64,000 bases of DNA from Leguminivora glycinivorella (Eukaryota; Arthropoda; Insecta; Lepidoptera; Tortricidae): positions 8,735,001 through 8,799,000 of the forward strand of contig NC_062983.1 of NCBI RefSeq assembly GCF_023078275.1, read 5' to 3'. The translations under genes and the position numbers were made by a program. Below, one piece after another: positions 9,948 to 20,618 of the stretch (positions within the stretch are counted from its first letter, which is position 1; each line of letters opens with the position of its first letter). The notes under the pieces were generated by a model. That model saw only the letters and a list, made by a program, of their open reading frames with translations. It did not search any database and was not told the origin of the DNA.

Positions 9948-10740
9948 ATTTGAAGTAGAGATGGGCCGAATATGGACTTTGCCGAATACGAATATTCGGC
10001 CGAACATTCGGTTCAGCTCTTACCGAACCGGACATTCGGCCGAATATTCGGTTACGCCAATTTTTTAAAGCGGTTGTTGAGATTAAAACTATTAAATGAT
10101 TGATAATGGTTACATAATAATACATACTCGTATGTTATTACAATTAAGTACTATATTCTTATGATTTAGTGGAAAATTAAAACTTAGTTAAAACAACTCT
10201 GAACTCTTCTCAACTCTTAAACTACGGTTTTTTCAACTTTGTATTTATATTTTGACGCATGGGCAATAGGCTAGTTTCCTATACTTAAAAATATTTTATG
10301 CAGTGCACGAAATAAAGCACCACATAATTAGAAGAAAAATATGGACAGTAGTTATGTTTAAACATAATTTATATTTATTAAGTCAAAGAGCTTTCTCTTT
10401 GACTTAATATAATCTATCTAATATAAAGTAAATAAATTGACCGTGATGTCACACCTCAGTATTTCATAGTAATTCCATATTAGCAAATCGTTTTGACAGT
10501 TCTTAAAAAGAAACTGATTTGACTAGTAGGAAACTAGCCTATTATCTCTTTTTAGTAGTTCCTTAGAAAGCTACTAAAATAGGAGCTTATTATCCAATGG
10601 AATACATAAGATCTTCATTAGTACTTTGTTTATTCGGTAAATATTCAGCAATGCAACCGAATTATTCGGCCGAATACGAACATTGAAAAACTTGCCGAAT
10701 ATGCCGAATACCGAATATTCGGCCCATCTCTAATTTGAAG
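9948..10740. mobile_element. hAT-type MITE with 8-bp TSD and a nested foldback
   Basis: The element at 9956-10732 (777 bp) has terminal inverted repeats TAGAGATGGGCCGAATA. Perfect 8-bp target duplications ATTTGAAG flank it (9948-9955 and 10733-10740). The TIR start TAGAGATG and the 8-bp duplication are diagnostic for hAT. The subterminal regions are rich in CCGAATATTCGG palindromes. A second inverted repeat (AATAGGCTAGTTTCCTA at about 10265 and its complement ending about 10543) is nested inside. No transposase is present. Confidence 0.92.
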
Positions 10741-11040
10741 TAACTAAAGACCCCTTTAAGTTACCCAACATAGCATCTATAAACTAATGGGGGATTTCAC
10801 CCTTTTGTATTCTTAATTCAGCCGGTCAGTGATAATAATATGACAATAGCCTTATTTCATTGGTTTTGCGTGGGCTATCCTCAAACTCCTGGGTAACTAG
10901 CCAAAATTGCAATCGCTTATGTTTCGTAAGTGTATTGTAGCTAGCTCTCTCTGTCTTCTATAGTCGCGTGACAGAGCTAGACTACGTTTCGATCGCTACG
11001 TAGCGTCAACTATTGCCACTTCGGCTAGGCTTCTGGATTA
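10741..11040. repeat. Degraded foldback MITE fragment
   Basis: 10910-11030 shares TTCTATAGTCGCGTGACAGA and CTACGTAGCGTCAACTATTG with the TAGCCGAATGGCAT family in degraded form. The rest is intron sequence without recognised content. Confidence 0.5.
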
Positions 11041-12334
11041 TTTCCTTGTAAGGACGAGGACCTTGAGACCTTGACCTTCGTATACATAATCCGTTTGACC
11101 CCTTGCCGGGTTATTTATCTTGCTAAGTCCGGGCTGCTCATAAATCAAAGGAATCCATGGAAGCTTAGTCTATTCAATGTATTTTTGGTTAATAATAATG
11201 AGTAAAGATATTTAACTTTGTACAAAATAAATAAAGTCTAAGAAAACATACGCAATATTAATAAGGAAAGATATCTTACTTCGTATAAAATAAACAAAGT
11301 CAAAGAAAAAAGCGCGGACGTGGCAGGTCCTTCATGACTAACCCCTGGAACGCCGTTGTCAAAAATTTGTTACTGAATTAATAACCTAAGTACAATCTGT
11401 TAATTACAGTTTAAATTGTCTGGGACAGATCTGGAACAAGGCGTTTGAGGGGTTAATTGACCAGAAATAACACACCAACGAGAGCTGTGGAAATCACGGG
11501 GAGAGGCCTTTGCCCCGCAGTGGGACACATAAAAAAATGCTAATTTAGATGGCGAGACACCTTCAGTTAAGGGTGACACTGATATTTTAAACAACATATT
11601 AGGTATTTGGGTCGAATGTCAAAACTCAAACCCTCAAAGTTCCAAAATTTGCGGTTAGTTGTCCTCTATACGAGTACTCCATTCTCTTTTCATGCGAATC
11701 TCAGAATAGATGTGTTTACACGTGTTAGCTAAGTATAAACTATAATATGAGATCTTAGCTTACAATGTATTGGCAAGTTGGTACCCACATAGTGTGAACT
11801 CTGACAGTTACATATCTACAATTCTGCTTCAGAGTAAGTTGAGACTTTGTTGGCGTCGTTGTAGATTTCATTAGAATTCTCGTATAGGTATTTGTTCGTT
11901 TTTATAGCCGATAGCTCATAGTTTACTAGCTCGCGGTGGGACCAGTGCCTAGAGTAGGTAGTATTAATCACCTACCTACAGCTTGAGCTTGTATTTATTT
12001 TTGTCATTCATTTCACGTACGTATATTTAAGTAGTGTTTACGATATATCAGTCAGTTCAGTTAAATTTGATGGGTTATATTATAATACACTTTCGAAGTT
12101 TTTCGTGTATGTTTTGTAGACATAGCAGAGTAAGTTATTTAAAATTTATACACTGCGTTATAAGCGGGATAAATTTTTTCAGTGTTTTATGAGACTAAAA
12201 TAGGAAAATCGGAATATCTATAAGAATCTTTTAGCAGAATCTTCTTACAGAATCTTTTAACTTTTATGACATTTTGAGAGCTGATCTTTTTCTCAACGGT
12301 TTTTCAACCTTGACTCTGTATTGCTTTCTAAAAA
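11041..12334. other. Intron sequence, no firm feature
   Basis: AT-rich sequence. A pair of related 50-base stretches (about 11205-11245 and 11265-11310, GGTTAATAATAATGAGTAAA-like) suggests a local duplication. No open frame looks real and no element boundary is clear. Confidence 0.4.
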
Positions 12335-12630
12335 AGAGCTGGTGGCCTAGCGGTAAGAGCGTGCGACTACCAATGAGTTCTTCTGAACTTATGTGCGAAA
12401 TGTAATTTTATATTTGCTAGTCGCTTTTTGGTGAAGCAAAACAGCGTGAGAAAACCGGACTAATCCCAATAAGACTTAGTTTACAATTTGGGTTGGAAGG
12501 TCAGATGGCAGTCGCTTCCGTAAAACTAGTGCCTATGCCCAATCTTGGGATTAGTTGTCAAAAGCGGGCCCCAGGCTCCCATGAGCCGTGGCAAATGCCG
12601 GGATAACGCACGGAGGAAGATGATGACTCT
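12335..12630 (+). mobile_element. tRNA-derived SINE
   Basis: It starts with a tRNA-like A-box (GAGCTGGTGGCCTAGCGGTA) but lacks the B-box part of the head, so the tRNA region is internally deleted. The body follows the known lepidopteran SINE pattern: ATGAGTTCTTCTGAACTTAT, GGTTGGAAGGTCAGATGGCA, TTGGGATTAGTTGTCAAAAG, CCCATGAGCCGTGGCAAATG. It ends in GAAGATGATGA. Confidence 0.8.
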
Positions 12631-13164
12631 GTATTGCTTTGTGTTTTCACATTGTTTGATATGACCTATAAAAAGCCTACGGGAAATAAACAATACAATG
12701 GAAGCGTCATGATTTAGACAGATGGGCTCGCTTGGGCGCGATAACCGCTGATAAGGTCCCATTCAGCCTGTTTAATGTTTGTTCAGTTCTCCAAAATGTC
12801 AGAGGGTTATATCACAATATATCTGTTGCTGGTCGGAGTCGCGGCCTGGTTTTAATATGTGTACGTCAAAAAGTTATTTAAGCGGGATTGCGGAAACTTG
12901 TTTTCTATTTTAAAATATATAGGTACTTATTTAAACCAAGCATACCTTAATATCTAGCTTCATTCTTGGCTAAATTAGGCATGGAGAAGTTGTACCAAGG
13001 ATGCTGGAGGTATTTCCTCACTGCCGCAATGCTGATACGTCGTAAAATGAATTCTCCTACTAATGTGCAAGTTGCAAATTTGAAAAATTGGAAGGTTCTT
13101 GGAAATTTCATAAAAGTTTCACAAGAAATATAGGAAATTTAAACTTATGAAATGGAAATGCTAA
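12631..13164. other. Intron sequence, no recognised feature
   Basis: Contains a short piece (CATTCTTGGCTAAATTAGGC to CTGCCGCAATGCTGATACGT, about 12961-13042) that resembles 23515-23575, so a low-copy dispersed repeat is likely. No coding signal. Confidence 0.4.
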
Positions 13165-13310
13165 GCGACGATATACATATGTACTTAAATAGATAAATAC
13201 ATACTTCTATACATAGAAAACATCCATGACTCAGGAACAAATATCTGTGCTCATTAGTGTGTGTCTCTTAGCAGGCAGGGTCACTACCGACTGAGCCAGA
13301 ACGGTCGTCA
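13165..13310 (-). mobile_element. tRNA-derived SINE, truncated
   Basis: GCTAAGCGACGATATACATA, ACATAGAAAACATCCATGAC and CAGGCAGGGTCACTACCGAC match the antisense of the SINE copies at 23700, 41520 and 59085. The B-box segment (GGATTCGAACCC) is missing from this copy. Confidence 0.8.
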
Positions 13311-13830
13311 TCCTCGTCATCGTCCTATGGACCTAGAGTTTCAACGGCCAGTTGAAAATGAGTTCTAATTACGATATGGATTGGATTATTCAGTATGAAA
13401 AATGTCGTTCTTTCAAACATTGTCTCTTTTGACTCTATCTAGATTAGATCTAAGTTCATATATATAAACTAATAAGTAACATTCGAATCAGGCAGCTACT
13501 GTTCCGTAGCAAACTTGGTTCATGGACCAAGCCCCATGGAACATTTATTATCAAGGACGGTTTTAATTTGCTCGTGGATACGGTGCGGTTAGCTGGAGTT
13601 AGGTGAAAGTTACAGTGAATCTAATAAAATTAAAGGGATTTAAGTTAGTTAGAAGTTACGTTAACATTAATTATACGAGTATATACTGGAATTATTGGAG
13701 CAAATTAGGTACTTGCGCGTTAGGTGACGTAACGTAACCTACCCCATATTTTTTGAAACATTCTCATTTGCCAAAACATCATTCTGGCACGACCTTTTGG
13801 AGGTTGGTGGGGCCTTCATCCCCTGTGACC
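13311..13830. other. Intron sequence, no recognised feature
   Basis: AT-rich with no open frame or clear repeat. Confidence 0.4.
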
Positions 13831-14160
13831 CCCAATGACAAAAATTTGCAATGTGCCATCGCGCTGTCCCTGTCACAATATGTTATATAACATTTATAAC
13901 AACCAGTGTAGGAACACCATTATACCCCATTCATTCGAGTAATGAAATGCCTTATTGTGATTAAACTTGCATGTGAGATTTCTTACCGTCTAAAACAGCC
14001 CTTAGGCAGTTTTTAAACCAAAGCTTAGGGCCAGTTGTATCAACCACATTTGACAGACACATCATCGTCACGCAGAACATGTCTATGGAACTTCCCATAC
14101 AATAAAATTTAACGAACGAACGCTTTAACTTTGACAGACGGTTTCATGCAACCGGGCCTT
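13831..14160. repeat. Two small foldback MITE pieces
   Basis: 13840-13920 (TGTCCCTGTCACAATATGTT, ATAACAACCAGTGTAGGAAC) is one arm of the element present complete at 23972-24106. 14028-14160 has inverted ends (AGGGCCAGTTGTATCAACC and GTTTCATGCAACCGGGCCTT), a separate 130 bp foldback. Confidence 0.65.
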
Positions 14161-14575
14161 AGTAATAGTTATTTGTTATACAAGGGGGCAAAATTGTATT
14201 TTAACGCCGAGTGTGGAATTGAAAAACGAGCAATTGAAAGGATTCTATAGTTGAACCACGAGCGAAGCGAGTGGTTCGAGAATGAATCCAGAACTTGCGA
14301 GTTTTTTAACACACGAGAAGTAAAATACATTTGCACTGAGTGTAACACAAAACTGTTCCCCTCACTATAGCGAGGAAACTACAACGCAAAAAATGCGTTT
14401 ATCACTGCTTCCAGTAGTTCCACAGGTAGTAAATCATCTTTATTACTAGATTCACCTACTTTTATCAATTATAAAGCAGTTAATTTGACTTTATTCAAGG
14501 TCAAATTACTTTACCCACTAGTATTAAAGGACAAAACACGTGTTTCTGAGCTAGTGAGGGGAAAATAATATTGTC
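14161..14575 (+). repeat. GGGGGCAAAG MITE family, copy 1
   Basis: It begins TAGTTATTTGTTATACAAGG and ends ACACGTGTTTCTGAGCTAGTG. It includes ACCACGAGCGAAGCGAGTGG and CCCCTCACTATAGCGAGGAA. The copies at 45775 (minus), 55924 and 58655 are co-linear over about 430 bp. This copy lacks a short segment before ATTAAAGGACAAAACACGTG. No coding frame. Confidence 0.85.
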
Positions 14576-14960
14576 TTCGGTTACCGCGTTGGTTACTCAT
14601 GAAATAAAGTACAGTCATCCGTTGACCACGAACGCTGTAAAGTGTTCGGAACGTCGGGATGAATTGTAAATTCATTATACGCGATATAATCCACCACCAT
14701 AGTTTTATTTCAAAGCTTAGTAACTTTTTATCTTCGGGATCAATAAGCCCTTATAGACTTTAATCGCGCACGAGTAACCACGTCAAAATGGAGATGGCAA
14801 TAACAGCGATAAGTAATATTAATCGCTGACCTCTTTTACCAAACTTCGCAACGTTTTCGCAGAGAAAAAATCGATTAAAATTACGAAAATTAGGTCAGTT
14901 TGCACGCACGCGACACTCCACGCATGTGCTTATTAAAGGCGACAATAAACGGCTGCAACA
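14576..14960. other. Apparently single-copy intron island
   Basis: I see no repeat family within the window matching this stretch, unlike its neighbours. It has average complexity, no credible open frame and no splice-framed exon. It could hold intronic regulatory sequence, but nothing in the sequence proves it. Confidence 0.3.
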
Positions 14961-15011
14961 TGTTCGTGTCATTCACGATGTCGCGCAGATTTGACAAATC
15001 TAACATTTAGC

Positions 15012-15146
15012 AGGGTTAGCACATGATTGCCACGAGAATATGTCGCCGCGAGATAGACTACCCGTCCTTATATCATTAATACAGTTAGAAGAAAACGTGT
15101 TATCTATCTCGCGGCGACATACTCTCGCGGCAATCATGTGCTAGGC
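15012..15146. repeat. Foldback MITE
   Basis: Inverted arms of about 45 bp: TTAGCACATGATTGCCACGA with TATGTCGCCGCGAGATAGA, mirrored by TCTATCTCGCGGCGACATA and GCAATCATGTGCTA. Confidence 0.8.
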
Positions 15147-15214
15147 CTATAGGATCATGAAAATACGATTCAAGACGAGCGTCATCATGAATCACACGAT
15201 CTATGTATATCGGC

Positions 15215-15668
15215 TCAGGATACGTAGCCAAATGCACAAACGCTTACGTATCTGTTTCGTATAGGGGCCATTTTTTTTAAAGTTGTTCACCCCACTTTTT
15301 TTGGATTTGGAAATTTTTCCACTCAGAATCGCGAGCTCTTTCAATCCTAGTAGGTGAAAAAAGTGTCCCAGGGTTATCCTAATAGGTGAAAAAAGAGTCC
15401 CAAGGTTTCTCATTCCGTTACCATTTTTTCTTACATTTTGTATGGCGGTAACGAAATGGAAGGTTTGAAAAATGTATGAAAATCTTGGGACATTTTTTTT
15501 TCCTACCAGGAATCGCGTAAAAAATACCCATGTTACAAAAAAAGTGGGGTGGACAGGACAACTATGAATGGCCCAGCTATCTATTTCTATCGCCCTTGCG
15601 TATTGGTGCGACAGAGCCAGACTACATTCTGTCGGCGTCTAGCGTCGCCGATTGCCATTCGGCTACGC
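15215..15668. repeat. Nested foldback MITEs
   Basis: The outer element belongs to the TAGCCGAATGGCAT family (ACGTAGCCAAATGCACAAAC at the left, GATTGCCATTCGGCTACG at the right). It is split by an inner foldback at about 15265-15575 with arms GGGGCCATTTTTTTTAAAGT and GACAACTATGAATGGCCC, plus CACCCCACTTTTTTT and its complement. Inside the inner element TAGGTGAAAAAAGTGTCCCA occurs twice in tandem. Confidence 0.7.
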
Positions 15669-15671
15669 AGG

Positions 15672-15790
15672 CAGGGGCCTGTAGCCAAGAGTAAAATCGT
15701 TGCCGCTCGGTGATGAATGATACGTCTGCCTCTGTCGCACCAATACAGTAGAGATATAACTACAATGTGTTCTTGGCTACAGGCTCAGGT
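15672..15790. repeat. Small foldback MITE
   Basis: GGGCCTGTAGCCAAGAG at the left and TTCTTGGCTACAGGCTC at the right pair as inverted ends. The interior holds CTGTCGCACCAATACAGTAG. Confidence 0.7.
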
Positions 15791-16100
15791 GTTTGTCGCT
15801 TAAGCAAATATAAGCGTCGTGTTTCCAGGAAATTGTATTGGTGATTTGAGTGTGATGGAAGGCTTTGCGGCGCGCTGTGTGCAATTGAGGCGATGTTATA
15901 GCTGTGTATGCCCGCACATAGCTGTTTGGCCACAAATAGCTATTTGGCTACACGTAGCTATTTTCAACGATTGAGGCGAGGGAAATTGCTCTGTGTTTGA
16001 GGATTTAAATTGTGAAGTTGATACAGTGAGCTGCAAAATTGCATGGAGAAATTATGAATGAATTAATTGATAGATTCGCCATGCACTTTTGCAGCTACAC
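15791..16100. repeat. Short tandem motif and hairpin
   Basis: TAGCTATTTGGCTACACG-like units are repeated three times at 15905-15962. 16029-16096 is a hairpin (AGCTGCAAAATTGCATGG and CCATGCACTTTTGCAGCT). Confidence 0.6.
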
Positions 16101-16239
16101 ACACGAGCAAGAGATGACATTGATAGTTTGTATGCGGGGCTACTCGTATAGGCTTATTAAAATGTTCTCCAATTCTGCATCTGGTTAATAAATAATATTT
16201 CTACAAAATAGTATTTAATTCAGTTAAATACCTACTTAC

Positions 16240-16455
16240 TAAAAAATGTTTTTTCTCAAACATGCAATGAAATATTGTCTTTACGTTCCTTAAAATGGGC
16301 TGGGAAGTATCGCTTTTTGGGCGCAACAACTCGAGAGGACTGTAAAGGGATTTCATATTATTTTTTAGGCCTAGGCCTGCCAAGTAACTTTTTTTTATAA
16401 AATATTGTCTTTAAGAGCATTTTTTTTATTTCATTGTATGTTTGAGAAAAGCACT
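16240..16455. repeat. Foldback MITE
   Basis: TTTTTTCTCAAACATGCAAT at the left is mirrored by ATTTCATTGTATGTTTGAGAA at the right. AATATTGTCTTTA occurs on both sides. Confidence 0.6.
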
Positions 16456-16974
16456 ATACATGCTTAGGCGTGAAAACGGATTCCCGGCCTCGTATCCCTA
16501 TCCGGCCTCGCTCGCACGCTCGCTCGGCCGTATATACCCACTTGGCCGGAAATCCTCATTTTCCCGGCCTCTGATGTAATGTACTATTTATAATAAACAC
16601 AAAAACAAATTATAAGGGCCACCCTAATTATAATTGTGACTGTGATAAAAACAATAAGTACGATACGGAACTAAGGGAACAAATCAAATTATTTTAACAA
16701 ATATTTTGATTTGTGTTTTTAAGTAGTCAAACTACTATGTATAAATTAAAATTCGAAATAAGATGCCACATATTAAAGAAAAATCCGGACACCACCAGTG
16801 GTGAAGGCCGACTTCGAACGCCGCGTCTTTAGCACTCCGGGCTAACGCCATGATCTCCTTATAGGTCACCCCGTCACGTGTGTAATAAATACGATGTTAC
16901 ATTATTAAATATGAAATTTTCTTATGGCATTTAAGTTGCTGCTGTTATGTTATGAGTATAATGTTATTTTTTTA
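16456..16974. other. Intron sequence with possible LINE-derived fragment
   Basis: 16490-16560 repeats CGGCCTCG-type motifs. 16770-16880 (AAATCCGGACACCACCAGTG, CTAACGCCATGATCTCCTTA) looks like part of an old LINE body. No open frame. Confidence 0.35.
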
Positions 16975-17180
16975 TTGTATTACTGGAGCGTATCTGGGAA
17001 GACCAACTGGTAGCCGCCCGGCGGGTCGGCCCAGATACCGCTGGGAAGACAGTGTGATGGCGGATCTGTGTCAGCTACAAGCCGATGATTGGCAGGAAGC
17101 TGCGCAGGATCGGGATAGGTGGCGTGCTCTCATTTTGGAGACCAAGATTCTCTTTGGATCGCAGAGCCATATTAGTTAGT
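16975..17180 (+). mobile_element. LINE C-terminal fragment
   Basis: Translates as GRPTGSRPAGRPRYRWEDSV, then MADLCQLQADDWQEAAQDRD, then RWRALILETKILFG, then a stop. This is the basic C-terminal tail of an endonuclease-reverse-transcriptase LINE. A sister fragment lies at 59795-59926. Confidence 0.8.
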
Positions 17181-17443
17181 TAGTATTACTGAAATGCTTC
17201 GACAAATGAAATCATTTATACGTACTTAACTGAATTTAACTTCGCCTTTCAGGACGCGTACGTGAAAAGATTTCTACATGAACGCTCTCATAAATCGCTC
17301 TGGTTTGTAATTTATCGCCGAGCGTACGGCGCAAAGCGTTTCAATTTGTCATCACGTTTTGGAAATAAATTTATATCTTTCATTGACCAACGAAAAAATG
17401 TGGCTTCTAAAAAAACACTGTTAGAATTCGTGTTTCACATACT

Positions 17444-18698
17444 TATTGGGTTGGCACAAAAGTAATGACACACTCTACAAAACTCTATACATTTCCTTTC
17501 TTAAGTTAATTGTTTTCGATAATATTCTAGTATGTTGTAGAACATTCTAGGTACTTCTAATGTGAGGGTATATAAAGCCGCCCTCGTGATTGGTTTAGTT
17601 AGATTGAAATAAAATGGACGAGCGACAAGTTCGAACACTTTACTTATACGAGTACTTGTTAGGTTAACAGTGCGCGAGCTGCGTCTGACAATATCAACAC
17701 TGCATTGGGCGCTGGAAGTACAAGCCATGCCACGGTGTCCAGATAGTTTGACCGTTTTAAATCAGGAAACAGGAGCCTTGAAAGCCAGTCACGCTCAGGG
17801 CGACCACCTGCATTCAATGATGACGATTTACGCCGCGAACTATAGTCGAATCCTGATGCTACTACTCGTGAATTAGTTGAAGCACTTAACTGCAATCACC
17901 ACGCTGTGGAATACCATCTGCATGAGCTTGGGTATCGAAAAGTTTTGGCTCGATGGGTACCGCACATCCTTACCGACGCCAGTCGTGCAGTCCGTGTCGC
18001 CATCTGTCAATCACTTTTGCTGCGACCCCGACGTAAAGAGTTTTTGACTGATCTGGTTACGGGAGATGAATCATGGATTTATTATGAGAACGATACACGT
18101 CGTGCTTTTTGGCTGCCTCGAGAAGAAACGCCACCAACTCAACCGAAGCTGAGTCAAAAGAACCGCTTAAAAGTTTTGCTTTGTTGTTTCTGGGACTCGC
18201 AAGGCATGCTGTTTCATGAACACAATGAAACTGTAAACGCTAACAAATATTCAACACAGCTCACCAAACTATCTTCTGCTATCAAGAAAAAACGACGAAG
18301 ACGAGCCACTGTAATTTTACTACATGATAACGCTCGACCTCATGTCGCATCTACCGTTCGCCAACAGCTGCAGAACTTGGGCTGGGAGACGATACCCCAC
18401 CCACCTTATTCTCCAGACCTCGCACCATCAGACTTTCATTTGTTTAGAGCCCTGAAACGTCATTTGCGGGGTAAACAATTCAATGATTTCCATGATGTAC
18501 AGGTGGAGTTGAACAACTTTTTCGAGGCACAGCCATCAGAGTTCTGGGCGAAAGGTATCCAAGCTTTGCCGGATCGTTGGCAAGAAGTCATAGATGCTAA
18601 TGGTGATTACATCATCGACTAAGCTTTTTGTATTGTAATAATAATAAAAAATATAAAACGTAAACCAAGTGTCTCATTACTTTTGTGCCAACCCAATA
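17444..18698 (+). mobile_element. mariner-family transposon
   Basis: The terminal inverted repeats TTGGGTTGGCACAAAAGTAA run inward from 17446 and 18696 and are flanked by TA on both sides (17444-17445, 18697-18698). The length is about 1251 bp, usual for mariner. It carries one damaged transposase gene. Near-perfect ends and TSD indicate an intact but inactive copy. Confidence 0.95.
17614..18622 (+). pseudogene. mariner transposase, broken
   Basis: The start MDERQVRTLYLYEYLLG at 17614 runs into a stop at 17665. The frame shifts: NSARAASDNINTALGAG and FDRFKSGNRSLESQSRSGRP are in another register, with a TAG where a Trp is expected before FDRF (about 17746). From 17906 a clean frame of 238 codons reads VEYHLHELGYRKVLARWVPH. 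The catalytic region keeps GDESW, HDNARPH and YSPDLAPSDFHLF, the three Asp of the mariner D,D34D triad. The C-terminal DGYNG-like end is ANGDYIID. At least one frameshift and one nonsense change in the N-terminal DNA-binding part make it non-functional. Confidence 0.93.
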
Positions 18699-19082
18699 TA
18701 TGAATACATATTTGGAGGTTTCTTATGTAGTACATTCATACATTGATGCAATAAATAAATCATTAAATGTAAATTTAATTAATTTCATTTATCTTATGTG
18801 TATAGCAATGTATTTCACAGTAGAAAATTAAGTATGAGTAAAGATACGTCCGACTACATAAATGTTCTCGTTTTATATGCTTTGGTGCCTTGATAAAATG
18901 TTACAAAGCAATTGGTCGATGACTTCGCATTATCCGCGCGATTAGTCGGCATTTGCATTAGATTGCATTCTTGGTTCACGTTAGTGCACCATTATTCTTG
19001 GTGACATTAAAGCCTGTCATAGTCTGCGTTGGTCTAGTAATATTTAGGTATACAAGTCAATGATTTAATAAATACTTTTAAA
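18699..19082. other. Intron sequence, no recognised feature
   Basis: AT-rich. No open frame or clear repeat boundary. Confidence 0.4.
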
Positions 19083-19441
19083 TTAAAGGAAAAATGGAAA
19101 AATTCACACCTCCGGCAGGAATCGAACCTGCGACCTCTGGCCTTGCCGGGGCCATCACGCTCCCAACCGCGCCACGGAGACCTGCTGGATGCGTGCGAAT
19201 TTATTCATGCCTTCCCTCAATTCTCAACCGCCTTAGGATGGCGTTATAGCAAACATCTACCCGTAAGAATACATCTTAACAGGCAACGCATCTAGCAGGC
19301 CTCCGTGGCGCAGTTGGGAGCGGGATGGCCCCGGCAAGGCCAGAGGTCGCAGGTTCGAGTCCTGCCACGGTGGTGTGATTTTTTCCTTTTATTTAAAAGT
19401 ATGTAATATCGCTCGCAGACGTTTCTGCATGATAAAAAACA
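19083..19441 (+). mobile_element. tRNA-carrying foldback retroposon, second subfamily
   Basis: Same plan as 44692-45393. It starts with an antisense leader (TTAAAGGAAAAATGGAAAAA), then an antisense tRNA-like unit (19109-19181), a spacer and a sense tRNA-like unit (19299-19373). The tail contains the hairpin CGCAGACGTTTCTGC and an A-rich end (GATAAAAAACAAA). The tRNA head differs completely from the 5372/45244 type (GCCTCCGTGGCGCAGTTGG) while leader and tail are shared. I cannot find a clean target duplication. Confidence 0.7.
19299..19373 (+). pseudogene. tRNA-like sequence
   Basis: The A-box TGGCGCAGTTGG and B-box GGTTCGAGTCC are intact. The anticodon arm TGGCC/GGCCA encloses loop CCGGCAA, which has C where U33 is expected. 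The acceptor 3' side is mismatched in this copy (CACGGTGG) but pairs in the antisense copy at 19109-19181. It is embedded in a repeat, so it is more likely a retroposon promoter than a working tRNA. Confidence 0.55.
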
Positions 19442-19624
19442 AATTAGATTTAAAGTTATAATGTTATATACGATCGTCAATGGCTGTTTTAGTGTCATCG
19501 AGACCAACCGCGCGGAGCGATCCGGACGACCAATTTGTAAAAAGTTGATGTTCTCGTCCGCGCGGCCACCCGCCTTCCTAACTCTAAAATGCTCCCTGAA
19601 GTTAAACACTAGTTCGATGGGTAC

Positions 19625-20345
19625 CTGGGCATTTTCAGAATTTGGGACACCCCAATTAGCGTAAGTTGTTAAGAAAAATTAACTCACTGTCAGTTTTGTG
19701 ACGACAATTAAGCATATATTTTTTTTATACTACGTCGGTGGCAAACAAAATCTGTCTAAAAATTTGCTTTTTTCACATTGTGAATGTAGATTATCGCTTA
19801 AAGTTTATGTAATTAACACAAATAATCGATGGAATCAGGCGTTACTTTGCGGAAATCCATGTTAATCGTAAACTAGAACTTTCCTTTGCTAATCCGCGAA
19901 TAGATAACGTGCAAGTCAATCAGTGCTAACCTGTTATAATTACTTGCGTATTTTTTACATGCAAGTCAGTTGCGGGACTTCGGACCGTCAACATCAGCTC
20001 CTGAGGATGCCTCGTAGAGAGGCGAAACACGTGTCGAGTTTTGTATTTTTGGTGGTGGGTTGTTATATTTATTTGCGTATTTATTTTTATTTTTGCGGTG
20101 GGAGGGTGGGAAAATTAATTGCATGTAAAAAATACGCAAGTAATTATAACAGGTTAGCACTGATTGACTTGCACGTTATCTATTCGCGGATTAGCAAAGG
20201 AAAGTTCTAGTTTACGATTAATTAACACAAAAACAATATTTTTATAGAAATTTCTTGCTTAATTATCGTCACAGAACTGACAGTGAGTTAATTTTTTTTA
20301 ACAACTCACGCTAATTAGGGGGTCCCAAATTCTGAAAATGCTCAC
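19625..20345. repeat. Foldback MITE with a second long-armed foldback nested in it
   Basis: The outer arms (CATTTTCAGAATTTGGGACA with AATTAGCGTAAGTTGTTAA, mirrored at 20275-20343) match the uninterrupted sister element at 57820-58052. At about 19862-20222 a second inverted repeat has arms of roughly 100 bp (TTAATCGTAAACTAGAACTT and its mirror). It encloses GAGGCGAAACACGTGTCGAG. Because of the arms, the same peptide start appears on both strands; it is not coding. Confidence 0.85.
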
Positions 20346-20442
20346 CTACCGAACGCTCCACGCGGCGTCCGCGTGGCGTGACCCTAAAGTCAGCCTATCT
20401 GGTCTACTTTAGATCTAAATACCTATAATTATTCTTCCACAG

Positions 20443-20618
20443 GAATCCGGATGCTTGACCAACCCTACATGACGGATCTGATCGAGGCCAACTCGATGGG
20501 CCACGAGCCTCACAAGATCCACATCTACAGTGCGTCGTGGGGCCCCACAGATGATGGAAGAACTGTCGACGGACCGAGGAACGCCACTATGAGAGCTATC
20601 GTCAGGGGAGTCAATGAG
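20443..20618 (+). CDS. amon: Prohormone convertase 2 (amontillado), second exon in window
   Basis: The acceptor TTCTTCCACAG ends at 20442 and the donor GTAAGT starts at 20619. The two leading bases complete the Gly codon split after 3378. The exon then reads IRMLDQPYMTDLIEANSMGH, EPHKIHIYSASWGPTDDGRT and VDGPRNATMRAIVRGVNE. SASWGPTDDGRTVDGP is the conserved convertase block between the catalytic His and the oxyanion region. The exon ends in phase 0 and joins GRNGLGN at 56537. Conservation to insect PC2 is very high as I remember the family, so a functional copy is expected. Flanking introns are about 17 and 36 kb. Confidence 0.96.

Noticed and set aside
19923..20210. Same peptide start on both strands, suggesting paired genes
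   Set aside because: It is produced by the approximately 100-bp inverted arms of a foldback element.
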